From Closterium sp. Naga37s-1 (Eukaryota; Streptophyta; Zygnematophyceae; Desmidiales; Closteriaceae): a DNA stretch of 64,000 bases. Made by a program: the position numbers and the translations under genes. Below the pieces are notes generated by a model. It ran no database searches and was not told where the DNA came from. It worked only from the letters and a program-made list of their open reading frames with translations. The stretch covers positions 4,968,501-5,032,500 of the forward strand of contig CANJKZ010000774.1 of assembly GCA_947471745.1 (NCBI GenBank), given 5' to 3'. Below are positions 1 to 9,217 of this stretch, one piece after another (position 1 is the stretch's first letter; each line of letters begins with the position of its first letter).

Positions 1-290
1 CGGGCCGCAAGGGCGGCGAGCGGGCCTTAGGGGCGGCGAGCGGGCCGCAAGGGCGGCGAGCGGGCCTAGGGGCGGCGGGCGGGCCGGAAGCGGGCGGCGC
101 GCGGGCTGCAGGAGCGGCGCGCGGGCCTCAAGGAAGTGGCGAGCGGGATGCAAGGGCAGCGCGTTGGCTGCAGGGGCGGCTCGTGGGCTGCTAGGGGCGA
201 CGCGACGAGCTGCTAGGGGCGGTGCCGCGGCCAGCAGGGCGGCGCGTCAGTAGGGTAGGGCGGCAGGGCAGTTAATGGGGCCGCCCTGTG
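1..290. repeat. GC-rich minisatellite (copia leader)
   Basis: Degenerate tandem repeat of a roughly 20-bp unit built on CGGGCCGCAAGGGCGGCGAG, grading into CTGCAGGGGCGGC-type units. The same composition occurs in the leaders of copia-3 (48740-49500) and copia-4 (51500-52380). No coding function is proposed. Confidence 0.7.
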
Positions 291-340
291 GTGGGCCCTA
301 AAAACTTTTCGGTCCTACGGAAGGACCTGCTCTTAAACCA

Positions 341-469
341 TGTCAAACGAATGAACGAGAATTGATGCGTTGAACAGAGGTTTGGTACAAGTACTAACCC
401 TAATTGGGTTGTACCCCTTATGGGCTACCCCGCTATAGCCTACAGAAAGTAAGCAATATAACATTGACA
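341..469 (-). repeat. copia LTR (5' LTR of the left-edge element)
   Basis: Minus-strand LTR bounded by TGTCAA and TTTGACA, followed by the PBS-like TGGTTTAAGAGC. It is homologous to the 131-132-bp LTRs of the two other elements of this family in the window. The partner LTR is outside the window. Confidence 0.65.
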
Positions 470-732
470 CAAATGTAATTTGACATGCAATGAATCGAGG
501 TAGCGAGGATTGCACTAGAGTGTTCAACGAGTACAAAATATGAGCGAAGGCATGAGCGAATACTTATACCAGGCCCTCAGATTGGTTTTGGGCTAGTCTG
601 AAAATTCAGAGTTGGTACATGACTTAACTCTGAAAATCAGAGTTTTTCCTGCAAAAATACCACTGCACACTATAAAAAGTCGCATTTTTCCTGGTTTTTC
701 TAAATAAAGGCTGAATTTTCAGAGTTCACTTC
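470..732. other. Non-coding spacer rich in TCAGAG/CTCTGA palindromes
   Basis: No gene is seen. From about 595 to 800 there are five imperfect palindromes built on TCAGAG/CTCTGA, near 597, 626, 712, 742 and 766, the last containing a perfect 18-bp palindrome at 771-788. The right part of this cluster lies inside the 308-bp block duplicated around copia-1. Confidence 0.5.
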
Positions 733-1041
733 GAAAAAAGGCTGAAACATCAGAGTTTTTTTGGCAAATCAGAGAAATTTCTCTGACTTCTGGGGGCCTG
801 ACTTATACGCGAAAATGTGCTAACGGTAACGCGGTGCGTGCGAGCTAGCTAGTGCTACACTGGCGCGAGGTTCGGGCTAGTCCCGAAGCGTAGGCCGACT
901 CGGCTGCTCCAGCAGTGCGAGGTTTGGTGAAACAGTGCGCGCGAAGTTGGCAAAGCCCCGTTAGCAGTAACGGGCGAACAGCGGCTGCTGCTGTATGCGA
1001 TGTGGCAGTCGCGGTAAGGAATAGCGAGAAAATTCCTCACA
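733..1041. repeat. Left copy of the 308-bp direct repeat flanking copia-1
   Basis: This block matches 7140-7447 with one difference seen (C/T at 748). Its right edge joins the internally truncated 5' LTR, with ACA (1039-1041) common to target and LTR. The geometry, [repeat][element][repeat] with the element ending exactly at the repeat borders, is that of a target-site duplication about 60 times longer than the usual 5 bp. Confidence 0.9.
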
Positions 1042-1473
1042 ACTGATTTAGGCGCCTCTGTCGTGTCGAAACACCAAGACAGAAGCGAAGAAGCTCGTAT
1101 CGAAATATCGGTGAGTCAACCCTCGGAGGTTGAATAACTGTTGGAGGTTACGCGAAAGTCAAAGGTCAGCGACCTTTGACCTGACAAATGCAGCGCGACA
1201 GCAAGGACAACCAACTGTCTCGATACTGAGCAGTTGCCCGAGTCGACACTGTATCGAACCGCAACAGCAACAGTAAAACAGTTAACTGTATCTCTTCATA
1301 TTCCTTTGTATTCTTATAAAAGCTTGTATCTCTTTTATTATTATCAACTTACTTTGCCCTCACATACTAGTGCAAGGTGGTTCACAACTCTTTAATTAAC
1401 GCTTCCGCTACTACACCAACTCTACCCAGAGTTCACCCCTGCAAAGATCCTAAGGGGGCTGTTCAGCCCAACA
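1039..1473 (+). repeat. 5' LTR of copia-1 (5'-truncated)
   Basis: Matches the 3' LTR from its ninth base on, so the leading TGTTGGAA is missing. A TATAAAAG box at about 1315-1322 is the likely promoter. It ends CCCAACA directly before the PBS. Confidence 0.92.
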
Positions 1474-1528
1474 TGGTATGAGAGCTATCAGGGGGAATTC
1501 AACTTCTATACCGACAACATCAACAAGC

Positions 1529-2698
1529 ATGGCTACACAAAAGGAAAGGAGCAACTCCAACGGCTCCCAGGGCACTACTCCTACTCCACCTCCTGCCTCT
1601 GGCCTACAGACAGAGGAGGGCACAGCAACAAGACCCAGAGCAACATCTACCGAGACTCCCGCGAATCAACCTGCAGACTTCGACCAGAGCATGATGGAGA
1701 AGTTTTTCTCCTTCATGTCCTTCTACGAGCAACACCAACAATCAGCACCTGCGCAGTCACACAACAGCAACAACAACGGAGCAACACCCATGAGTCTCGA
1801 CGGCTCATCATATGCACGAGGAAATCAACAACAGCAGCCTACCTTTGCTCCGTACGAGCGTGGGTCCATCAGCTTTATGCCACACCCACAGCCTTCACCT
1901 GGACAAGAAAAATCACTGGACGCATTACAAGTTCAGTCGCAGTTCGCACACGTTCTGAAGATGCAGACGCCAAGTCCTTTCGATGGAAAGGACTTCTTCA
2001 CCTGGTCGTTCGAGTTCGAGCTGATGATGGAAGGCGCGCAGATACTCGGTTTCTTCGACAGGTCTCTGCCATACCCAACAAACGGCACACAGTACGAGAA
2101 GCAGCAGTACACCTATCAGTCAATGATGGCGTACACGATCCTACTGAGGAATATCACCCCGACTCAACAGCAGAACATAAGGTCTTACCGAGGTTACGGC
2201 AACTCCGCGGAGCTCGCGTACAACCACCTGAAGAGCCTGTATCAAGCAACAGACAGCGTAAGCCAAAGTCGGTTAATGGCGCAACTGACAACGGTTGAAA
2301 TGAAACCAGGGGAGAAAGGAATGGCGTATATCAGTCGATGTCGCGAGTTGCGCGACAAGCTTCTTCGATGCGGAGGGTCGATCTCTGAAGACGCCTTCGT
2401 AACAGTCATCATCGGCGGCCTCGGTCCTCAATGGCGCGCCACAAAGGCCATTCTCCGAGCTCACGGAAGAATCTCCAAAGCAGCGCTCTGCGCCGAAATC
2501 CACGCCGAGCAGCAAGACATGGACCTGCAAGAAGAACGACACAAAAAGAAGACATCAGCACCGGAATTCGCGTTCCACACTCAGCGACGCTACAACAACA
2601 ACAACAACCGGCAGCAACAACCGAAGCCAGTACCTCCGTTCTGCCACATCTGCAAAACTTCAGGACACCCGCGTACACACTGCCCAGATCGTCAATAG
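1529..2698 (+). CDS. copia-1 Gag, ending in an amber codon
   Basis: Nucleocapsid/capsid precursor of copia-1. I start at the ATG at 1529 (MATQKER), because the in-frame ATG at 1478 overlaps the primer-binding site. The N-terminal ~100 residues are Gln/Asn/Ser/Thr rich. The middle is a UBN2-like Gag region with the FTWSFEFELMM and LMAQLTTVEMKPGE segments typical of copia Gag. The C-terminus has a basic Asn/Gln stretch and a canonical CCHC zinc knuckle (CX2CX4HX4C) just before the stop. The stop TAG (2696-2698) is followed in the same frame by 46 open codons leading into pol. Either the element uses amber readthrough to make Gag-Pol, or this copy carries a point mutation of a fused ORF. Confidence 0.9.
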   Translation: MATQKERSNSNGSQGTTPTPPPASGLQTEEGTATRPRATSTETPANQPADFDQSMMEKFFSFMSFYEQHQQSAPAQSHNSNNNGATPMSLDGSSYARGNQQQQPTFAPYERGSISFMPHPQPSPGQEKSLDALQVQSQFAHVLKMQTPSPFDGKDFFTWSFEFELMMEGAQILGFFDRSLPYPTNGTQYEKQQYTYQSMMAYTILLRNITPTQQQNIRSYRGYGNSAELAYNHLKSLYQATDSVSQSRLMAQLTTVEMKPGEKGMAYISRCRELRDKLLRCGGSISEDAFVTVIIGGLGPQWRATKAILRAHGRISKAALCAEIHAEQQDMDLQEERHKKKTSAPEFAFHTQRRYNNNNNRQQQPKPVPPFCHICKTSGHPRTHCPDRQ

Positions 2699-5600
2699 TC
2701 AACAACCCCACAGCGGCAACTTCGACCTTCAAGCAGCCAAATCGCCTCAACGCAAGCAAATCCCACGACCCAGATTCAAGCCTCAACGACTTCAACGGGA
2801 CAACCTGCACAAGGAGCAAGAAACATCGTCAGCTGCATGGCAAAGCTGAGTGACTCCTGCATCACCGAGTCACCACCACACTACTCACCGGAAGAACAAC
2901 TCGACGAAACCACACCTCGCCGCGAGTCACTTCAGCCGAACCCGACATACGCCGCCATCGCCCAAAGCGAACCATCCGGAAAAGACACATGGTTCTTGGA
3001 CAGTTGCTGCGGACAGCACATGTGCTCCTCGGGACGCTTCGTTCAACGAGAACACCAACTTCAACGCGAAGTTGTCATTACAGTCGCCAACAATCAGAAC
3101 CTGCGAACACGACGACAAGGCGTAGTTCAACTTCAGTCAAGGGAAACAAACGTTATACTGCAGATGTCAAAAGTACTAATCGCAGAGGGACTCGGCTACA
3201 ACTTACTGAGCGTCAGTCAGCTAATGGCGAAAGGGATTCACCTCGAAGCAGACAGCACCACCCAAGAATTCAAGCTGTATCATGGGAGAAGAGGACTTTA
3301 CATCGGCAAGGCGGTCCTCAAGAACAACGTCTTCGTTCTTGATTTCGTTCCTGATCTTGGCACCGCCGACAGCGACGCCATCGTTAACTTCACCAACTGG
3401 ACACACCCTCCAGACCTTGATCCAGACTCCAGTCCAGAAGGCTTCTGGTACTCACACACCATCCCTGAAGCAGAAAGAACAAGGGCGTTAGCAACAATTC
3501 AGACAACATCGGCAGCAGCAGAGACAACATCGGCAGCAGCAGAGACAACATCGGCAGCAGCAGAGACAACATCGGCAGCAGCAGAGACAACATCGGCAGT
3601 AGCAGAACCATTAACGGCAGCAGCAGGAACGTCAACACCAATTGCTGGTCCTTTAACGACACCGCTCCTCATCGACGACACACCACCGACACCCGCGCAA
3701 CAACTACACCCAGCACCACAAGAAGTTCATCGTAGCGCCAACTTCACCGCCAACTTCTACTCCAACTTCGATATGTACCGACGATCACCCGGACATCGCG
3801 CCGACGAAAACACCTGGCACGCAAGGATGGGACACCCAAGCAACACAGTATTAAACAATACGATAAGAGCAGGAGTACTCGACAAGGACTCACTCCTACT
3901 GACCGACGGACGAGAACTTCAACGAGTACGCGGAACGTGCTTCACCTGCCCTGAAGGTGACTTACCACATCGACCGTTTGCGTCTCATCACAACCCGAGC
4001 GCACCCGCGTACGCACCACTCGAGAAGGTGTATAGCGACATCCTGTACAATCAGGAACCAGGACAAGCAATATACAACTATACAATCACCCTCATCGACG
4101 CCGCCACCCGTTACGTCTGGCACCTAAACCTCCCTAGCCGCGACATGGCATTTGCAGCTTTCGATGCCTGGCTACCAGTAGCAGAGAGAGAATCGGGCGT
4201 GAAACTGAAAAGCTTCCAGTCAGACGGAGGAGGAGAATACACCTCTCAGCGATTCAAGCAGTACCTGGCGGAAAGGGGAATCAAGCGGCTCGTCTCCCTT
4301 CCCTACGCCCATCAGCAGCAAGGTGTAGCAGAAAGAATGAACATGACCTTGCAGAACAGCATGCGCAAACTGTTACGTGGCATGCGGCTACCCAACCACC
4401 AGTGGCCTGCGGCAATGGATCACGCCGTCATGCTGCACAACTTGCTCTCGTCATCATCGCTTCCAAACAACGCATCACCGCATCTGCTATGGACAGGAAA
4501 ACAGGGCAGCACAAAAATGTTACGAGTATTCGGATGCATGGTACAGTACCGACCCCCAGCAGCACGAGCGGGCCGATTTTCTCAACGAGCACAGTGGGGA
4601 CTACACCTGGGAATCGAAAAGAACTACAACGTGTGGAAAATCTTCGACGTCCATTCCAAGGAAACAGTAGCAACACGTGATGTAATTTTCTACGAACGAC
4701 TCACGCTCCAGACATACCTTGCCAACCTGCAAGAAAACCAGGATCCCACAGGTGGTTTTCGCGGTGACCGAGCCTTCGCCTCAGCAACAGACGAAGCTGA
4801 CTGGGACGAGCAGAATGTGGACAACGCATCAGAAGAAGCCGGACCTCTTCCGTTCTGCTCCGTGGACGTTCCCATGGACGAAGATAACCCTCGCGAAAGT
4901 GTCAACGCCAAAACCTTCTACCATTTCGCCGACAACTGTTACGTAACACCTGCGACAGTCAACACCAACGAAGCAGAACGAGTAGGACCCAACTTCATAC
5001 CTGATCCAGAAGCGGGAGATGAAGCAGCTTATCCCGAGGACGCAAATCTTCCTCGCTACTCACAGAGTGGACTGCAAATTCTCGGACTCGTCACCGCAGT
5101 CCACGGCACCGCCATTCCTAAAGAGCCTGCGACGGTTCAACAGGCTCTGGGGGGGGAGCATAAGGAAAAATGGCGCGAAGCCATGGACAAGGAGCTGAAG
5201 GCACTGGAGGAACGCAACACGTGGAAAGGGGTTCCTATCGGCGTGGCACGGAACAAGACAGTGCTCACCGGGAAGTGGGTCTTCCGTGTGAAGACAAAGG
5301 CCGACGGCACCATTGACAAATTTAAGGCTCGCTGGGTTGTACGCGGCTTCGACCAAGAACACGGACGCGACTTCACCGAAACTTTCGCTCCGGTTAGCCG
5401 CCACACCTCACTACGCATTCTCCTCGCAATCGCCGCCATGAAGAAGAAGAAGCTGCGACAAATTGACGTCGCGAACGCGTTTCTCTACGCACCTGTTGAT
5501 GCAGAAATTTTCGTCGAGCTACCGCACGGCTCCCACAGAGAACCCAACCAAGTCTGCCAGCTACTCAAGTCACTCTACGGCATCAAGCAGGCTCCGCGAC

Positions 5601-6712
5601 TGTGGCAACAGTACCTGCACACTCGCCTCATCCGCATCGGCTTCAAGCAACTACCGCACGATCAAGGCATGTACCGGCTCACAAAAAACGACGACTACAT
5701 CCTACTAATCGTCTACGTGGACGATCTCCTTTACATCGGCTCGAATGACGGCATCACTACCTGGTTCGAAGGGGAGCTGCAGCGAGATCTCACGCTCACA
5801 GTTTCATCTACCGTCACTCAGTATCTCGGCCTCAACATCCGGGAAGAGGAGGACGCGATCTACCTCAGCGCCGAGAAATATGCCGACACCATCGCCAAAC
5901 GCTTTACGCTCACACCGACAGCCATCTCCACGCCATACCGCTACACAGCAGGGAACGACAAAGGAAGCTCCGCTCTACTCAAGCCCGCCGGTATACGAGA
6001 CTACCAGAAGAAGCTGGGATGTCTTCTCTTCGCAGCCGTCACCTGTCGCCCTGACCTCTCATACTCCGCAAGCCAGCTCGCCACCTACCTCAAGAAGCCT
6101 GAAGCAGAACATCTGGCGGAGCTCGACCGCGCTCTTCACTACTTCGTCAGCACCCCAACGATCGGCCTAACTTACTACAAGAACGCAACCACACCGACTA
6201 AGTTAATCGGCTACGTCGACGCTGATCACGCTGGCGACTCTGACAATAGGCGCTCCCGCACCGGTTACATCTACCGCCTCGAACCTATCGGACCTATCTC
6301 TTGGCAGTCGAGCAAGCAGGAATTAATTGCCCTCTCGTCAGCTGAAGCAGAATATATTGCACTCTGCTCAGCCACCAAGGAAGGACTCTATCTTCGCGAG
6401 CTGCTGGAAGAAGCGAAGTTAGCCGAGTTACCCAACTTTACCCTGTTCTGCGACAACCAGTCAGCAATTCGCATCGCCAACAAGAACGGCTTCGCAAACA
6501 GGACGAAACACATCGCCCTGCGATATTTCTTCGTGAAGGATGAGATCGAGAAGGGAAGGCTCGAACTGTCATACTGTCCCACGTCTGAGATGGCAGCTGA
6601 CTACCTGACCAAGAAGCTCGGAAAGCAGAAGTTCGAATACTGCATGTTGCTGACTGGACAGAGCCACGTCAGCGACACTCCAGAAGCGAAGGGGAGTGTT
6701 GGAAACAACTGA
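2699..6712 (+). CDS. copia-1 Pol (protease, integrase, reverse transcriptase, RNase H)
   Basis: Polyprotein in the gag frame after the amber codon; the first ATG is at 2837. Order seen: aspartic protease motif WFLDSCCGQHM at about 2990, with Cys where DSG is usual; a five-fold 21-bp TTSAAAE repeat; the GAG_pre-integrase HHCC zinc region (WHARMGHPS...CFTC); integrase core with YSD, QSDGGGEY and the GVAERMN glutamate; RVT_2 reverse transcriptase with GKWVFRVK, QIDVANAFLYA, LYGIKQAPRLW and YVDDLLY; and RNase H with GYVDADHAGD, SSAEAEYIAL, CDNQSA and RTKHIALRY. No internal stop or frameshift is visible. It runs to 16 bp inside the 3' LTR. It would be expressed only by readthrough of the TAG or by internal initiation. 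Confidence 0.92.
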   Translation, partial: STTPQRQLRPSSSQIASTQANPTTQIQASTTSTGQPAQGARNIVSCMAKLSDSCITESPPHYSPEEQLDETTPRRESLQPNPTYAAIAQSEPSGKDTWFLDSCCGQHMCSSGRFVQREHQLQREVVITVANNQNLRTRRQGVVQLQSRETNVILQMSKVLIAEGLGYNLLSVSQLMAKGIHLEADSTTQEFKLYHGRRGLYIGKAVLKNNVFVLDFVPDLGTADSDAIVNFTNWTHPPDLDPDSSPEGFWYSHTIPEAERTRALATIQTTSAAAETTSAAAETTSAAAETTSAAAETTSAVAEPLTAAAGTSTPIAGPLTTPLLIDDTPPTPAQQLHPAPQEVHRSANFTANFYSNFDMYRRSPGHRADENTWHARMGHPSNTVLNNTIRAGVLDKDSLLLTDGRELQRVRGTCFTCPEGDLPHRPFASHHNPSAPAYAPLEKVYSDILYNQEPGQAIYNYTITLIDAATRYVWHLNLPSRDMAFAAFDAWLPVAERESGVKLKSFQSDGGGEYTSQRFKQYLAERGIKRLVSLPYAHQQQGVAERMNMTLQNSMRKLLRGMRLPNHQWPAAMDHAVMLHNLLSSSSLPNNASPHLLWTGKQGSTKMLRVFGCMVQYRPPAARAGRFSQRAQWGLHLGIEKNYNVWKIFDVHSKETVATRDVIFYERLTLQTYLANLQENQDPTGGFRGDRAFASATDEADWDEQNVDNASEEAGPLPFCSVDVPMDEDNPRESVNAKTFYHFADNCYVTPATVNTNEAERVGPNFIPDPEAGDEAAYPEDANLPRYSQSGLQILGLVTAVHGTAIPKEPATVQQALGGEHKEKWREAMDKELKALEERNTWKGVPIGVARNKTVLTGKWVFRVKTKADGTIDKFKARWVVRGFDQEHGRDFTETFAPVSRHTSLRILLAIAAMKKKKLRQIDVANAFLYAPVDAEIFVELPHGSHREPNQVCQLLKSLYGIKQAPRLWQQYLHTRLIRIGFKQLPHDQGMYRLTKNDDYILLIVYVDDLLYIGSNDGITTWFEGELQRDLTLTVSSTVTQYLGLNIREEEDAIYLSAEKYADTIAKRFTLTPTAISTPYRYTAGNDKGSSALLKPAGIRDYQKKLGCLLFAAVTCRPDLSYSASQLATYLKKPEAEHLAELDRALHYFVSTPTIGLTYYKNATTPTKLIGYVDADHAGDSDNRRSRTGYIYRLEPIGPISWQSSKQELIALSSAEAEYIALCSATKEGLYLRELLEEAKLAELPNFTLFCDNQSAIRIANKNGFANRTKHIALRYFFVKDEIEKGRLELSYCPTSEMAADYLTKKLGKQKFEYCMLLTGQSHVSDTPEAKGSVGNN
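3503..3607 (+). repeat. Five 21-bp tandem units inside copia-1 pol
   Basis: Unit ACAACATCGGCAGCAGCAGAG, encoding TTSAAAE, between protease and integrase. The last unit is diverged. The 21-bp period keeps the frame, so copy number can vary without breaking pol. Confidence 0.95.
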
Positions 6713-7139
6713 TTTAGGCGCCTCTGTCGTGTCGAAACACCAAGACAGAAGCGAAGAAGCTCGTATCGAAATATCGGTGAGTCAACCCTCGGAGGTTGAA
6801 TAACTGTTGGAGGTTACGCGAAAGTCAAAGGTCAGCGACCTTTGACCCGACAAATGCAGCGCGACAGCAAGGACAACCAACTGTCTCGATACTGAGCAGT
6901 TGCCCGAGTCGACACTGTATCGAACCGCAACAGCAACAGTAAAACAGTTAACTGTATCTCTTCATATTCCTTTGTATTCTTATAAAAGCTTGTATCTCTT
7001 TTATTATTATCAACTTACTTTGCCCTCACATACTAGTGCAAGGTGGTTCACAACTCTTTAATTAACGCTTCCGCTACTACACCAACTCTACCCAGAGTTC
7101 ACCCCTGCAAAGATCCTAAGGGGGCTGTTCAGCCCAACA
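6697..7139 (+). repeat. 3' LTR of copia-1 (complete, 443 bp)
   Basis: Starts TGTTGG right after the polypurine tract and ends CCAACA, giving perfect short terminal inverted repeats. It is directly joined to the right copy of the 308-bp flanking repeat. Confidence 0.93.
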
Positions 7140-7448
7140 GAAAAAAGGCTGAAATATCAGAGTTTTTTTGGCAAATCAGAGAAATTTCTCTGACTTCTGG
7201 GGGCCTGACTTATACGCGAAAATGTGCTAACGGTAACGCGGTGCGTGCGAGCTAGCTAGTGCTACACTGGCGCGAGGTTCGGGCTAGTCCCGAAGCGTAG
7301 GCCGACTCGGCTGCTCCAGCAGTGCGAGGTTTGGTGAAACAGTGCGCGCGAAGTTGGCAAAGCCCCGTTAGCAGTAACGGGCGAACAGCGGCTGCTGCTG
7401 TATGCGATGTGGCAGTCGCGGTAAGGAATAGCGAGAAAATTCCTCACA
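7140..7448. repeat. Right copy of the 308-bp direct repeat flanking copia-1
   Basis: Begins at the base after the 3' LTR and ends where the sequence continues uninterrupted into the host flank (ATGGAGAC). See the left copy at 733-1041. Confidence 0.9.
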
Positions 7449-7633
7449 TGGAGACAAATAATACTTAGCCATGTTCACTTGTATGTGCTTTCAAGGTCCT
7501 GTGTTCATACTTGTCTTCAAGTGAAGTTTGTTGTGAACTAGATAATCCACTTCTGCCTCTACCTATTCGAAATGGTAATACATACAATTGAATGGTAATA
7601 TTGAGTTTCTGTCTTCCACTAGTGCACCGTAGC

Positions 7634-9217
7634 TCACTTAATCTTGTACATGTCAGGCTCGAAATGTGTAGGCTTTGACGGCTTACCCATCTCAATCCCA
7701 CAATATGCAAAGACGAAGAGAACTGTGAAGCCAATATAATATTCCGACTGCACAATAGGGTGGAAATGGAATCACGAGGATGGAATAAGTACCTTATGTA
7801 TAACCGGACAGAAGTGGAATTGAAGTGCATAGGATAATGGAAACACTTACTGGGAGGCCAAATGCAACACCAGCGAAGAATGCTGGAAGAAACGCCCATG
7901 CAAGTCCCTCTGCAAGTCATAAAAAAATGAGCAGAATTAGAAGCATGAAGGAAACACAAAGTACAACGATCAGAGACCAAGCCCCTGTGCCATTGCATGA
8001 ACAGCGTCATCTCATACGCCATCCCAAGCCCTCAAATTCCACCCACAAATGCACCACCCATTGTACCCCCTTCTCCCCTTCCTTCTCTGAACTCCCCCCC
8101 ACCCCCCCTTTTTACCTCCCCCGCATAACCCAACCCTCCCTTCCATCTCCTTTCCCCCGTTCCTAACGCACTTTGTTCAGTTGAAACAGGGCCACCGGCC
8201 TCCTTGAGGGAGGCGTCGACGTTACTCCAGAACTCGCCTGAAAGAAATCGAGCGCATAGAAAGATCGCCGGATAGAAACAAACGGCAGAGTGAATTCTTG
8301 AAGTCCGTCGAAAAGTATAGACGAAACAAAGGGAACCGGGCATTAGAGAGGGTTGTTACTCAGCTAAGGGGGCACCCAAGAGAGGAAAACCGAGAAACCA
8401 CAAGGAAGCTGGGAACGACTTAAACAGAACGAGGCGAATTGTAGAATTGCCATTGAAAGCAGAAACATCGGTGGCCTTGGCTGTCCACAGCACTGAGTGG
8501 TGCAACATTGATTGTGCACATGTTAGCATCAACGTACCATCATCGCCCTCGTGGTAAGAATGAGCACCATCCACCTTGCCGTACTTGAAGCTCCCATCCT
8601 GCACGTCGGATGAAGAAACGATAGTCAACAGTTAACGCGACCGAATGGCATTAGAAGCGAGGGTTGTAAATGCGGGTTTCGGCTTCGGTTTCGGTTTCGA
8701 TTAAGGCTTGTAAATGCGCTGTAATGAGTAAAACCGTGAAGGAAGGTGGGTTGCAATATAAGTCTGCTCTAAAAGCTGCAGTTCCGCACTACTTGAGCAG
8801 TTCTGCATGATCAGATCGCCATGAACCGGAACGTGGTTACTAATTTCGTCAAGCACTTTTTTGTAGGCTGCATCTAACATCCTGACTTTGTTCGGATGCT
8901 GTTCGACCAGGTATGGGTAACCCTAATTCCTGCATCGCAGTAAACAACTCCGAATGTACGAAAAGGCGCACCTGCTGACTCTCCTCGCCAGCAGTTAGCC
9001 ATGCCGCCCGTGACTCCTCGCTCAGGTCGGGCTCAACACCCCCAGCATTGCCAGCCATGGCGACGATTTGCAGCCTGGACACCGTCGCCTTCTGACGGAA
9101 ACCAGACGGCCGAGTTGTGAGAGCCACGGTGTTGCGTTGAAAGGTGGATTTGGCATCCTGGATCAACGCAAGCGAGGAAACGCCGGTGCCGGCGAGTAGC
9201 GATGTGCAAGACGCCAT
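7634..9217 (-). CDS. Small two-TM plastid-targeted protein, unrecognised (4 exons, 159 aa)
   Basis: Exons on the minus strand: 8972-9217, 8538-8598, 7851-7909, 7634-7747, all GT-AG; lengths 246+61+59+114 close the frame exactly. The start is the ATG at 9217 (MASCTSL, in context GCCATGGCG), preferred over the in-frame ATG at 9268. Residues 1-55 are Ser/Thr/Ala/Arg rich with few acids, as in a chloroplast transit peptide. The mature part has an acidic/aromatic segment (YGKVDGAHSYHEGDDE), then two predicted membrane helices (GLAWAFLPAFFAGVAFGLP and YYIGFTVLFVFAYC), and a soluble tail ending MYKIK. This suggests a thylakoid or envelope membrane protein, perhaps an accessory to a photosynthetic complex, but I do not recognise the family. 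It is divergent to HEMC, a plastid tetrapyrrole gene. Confidence 0.82.

Larger units (their letters stand above)
1..469 (-). mobile_element. Left-edge remnant of a minus-strand Ty1/copia element (5' LTR plus GC-rich leader)
   Basis: Read on the minus strand, 469 down to 341 is an LTR of about 129 bp (TGTCAATG...TTGACA) resembling the LTRs of copia-3 and copia-4 further right, including the shared GGCTATAG.GGGGTA and AACC.AATTAGGGTT stretches. It is followed at 340 by a primer-binding-site-like TGG and then by the GC-rich tandem repeat leader that these copia elements carry between PBS and gag. The gag-pol body would lie to the left, outside the window. Only the family assignment and orientation are secure. 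Confidence 0.7.
1039..7139 (+). mobile_element. copia-1: young Ty1/copia LTR retrotransposon
   Basis: Two LTRs (1039-1473 and 6697-7139) differ at one site that I can see, so insertion was recent. The 3' LTR is complete, begins TGTTGG and ends CCAACA. The 5' LTR lacks the first eight bases. A PBS complementary to initiator tRNA-Met type primers (TGGTATGAGAGC) starts at 1474 and a purine tract (GAAGCGAAGGGGAG) precedes the 3' LTR. Internally, gag and pol are in one frame, interrupted by a single TAG. The order protease, integrase, reverse transcriptase, RNase H identifies Ty1/copia (Pseudoviridae type). Apart from the TAG and the 5' LTR tip the element looks intact. Confidence 0.95.

Noticed and set aside
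855-1040. 61-codon minus-strand ORF repeated at 7262-7447
   Set aside because: It is identical only because it lies in the duplicated 308-bp block; no homology or start context supports it.
8093-8165. C-rich tract considered as a regulatory or i-motif element
   Set aside because: It lies within intron 2 of the plastid protein gene and shows nothing beyond composition.
8660-8710. TTCGGTTTCGG repeats considered as telomere-like
   Set aside because: Only a few imperfect units, and not a known plant or algal telomere repeat.
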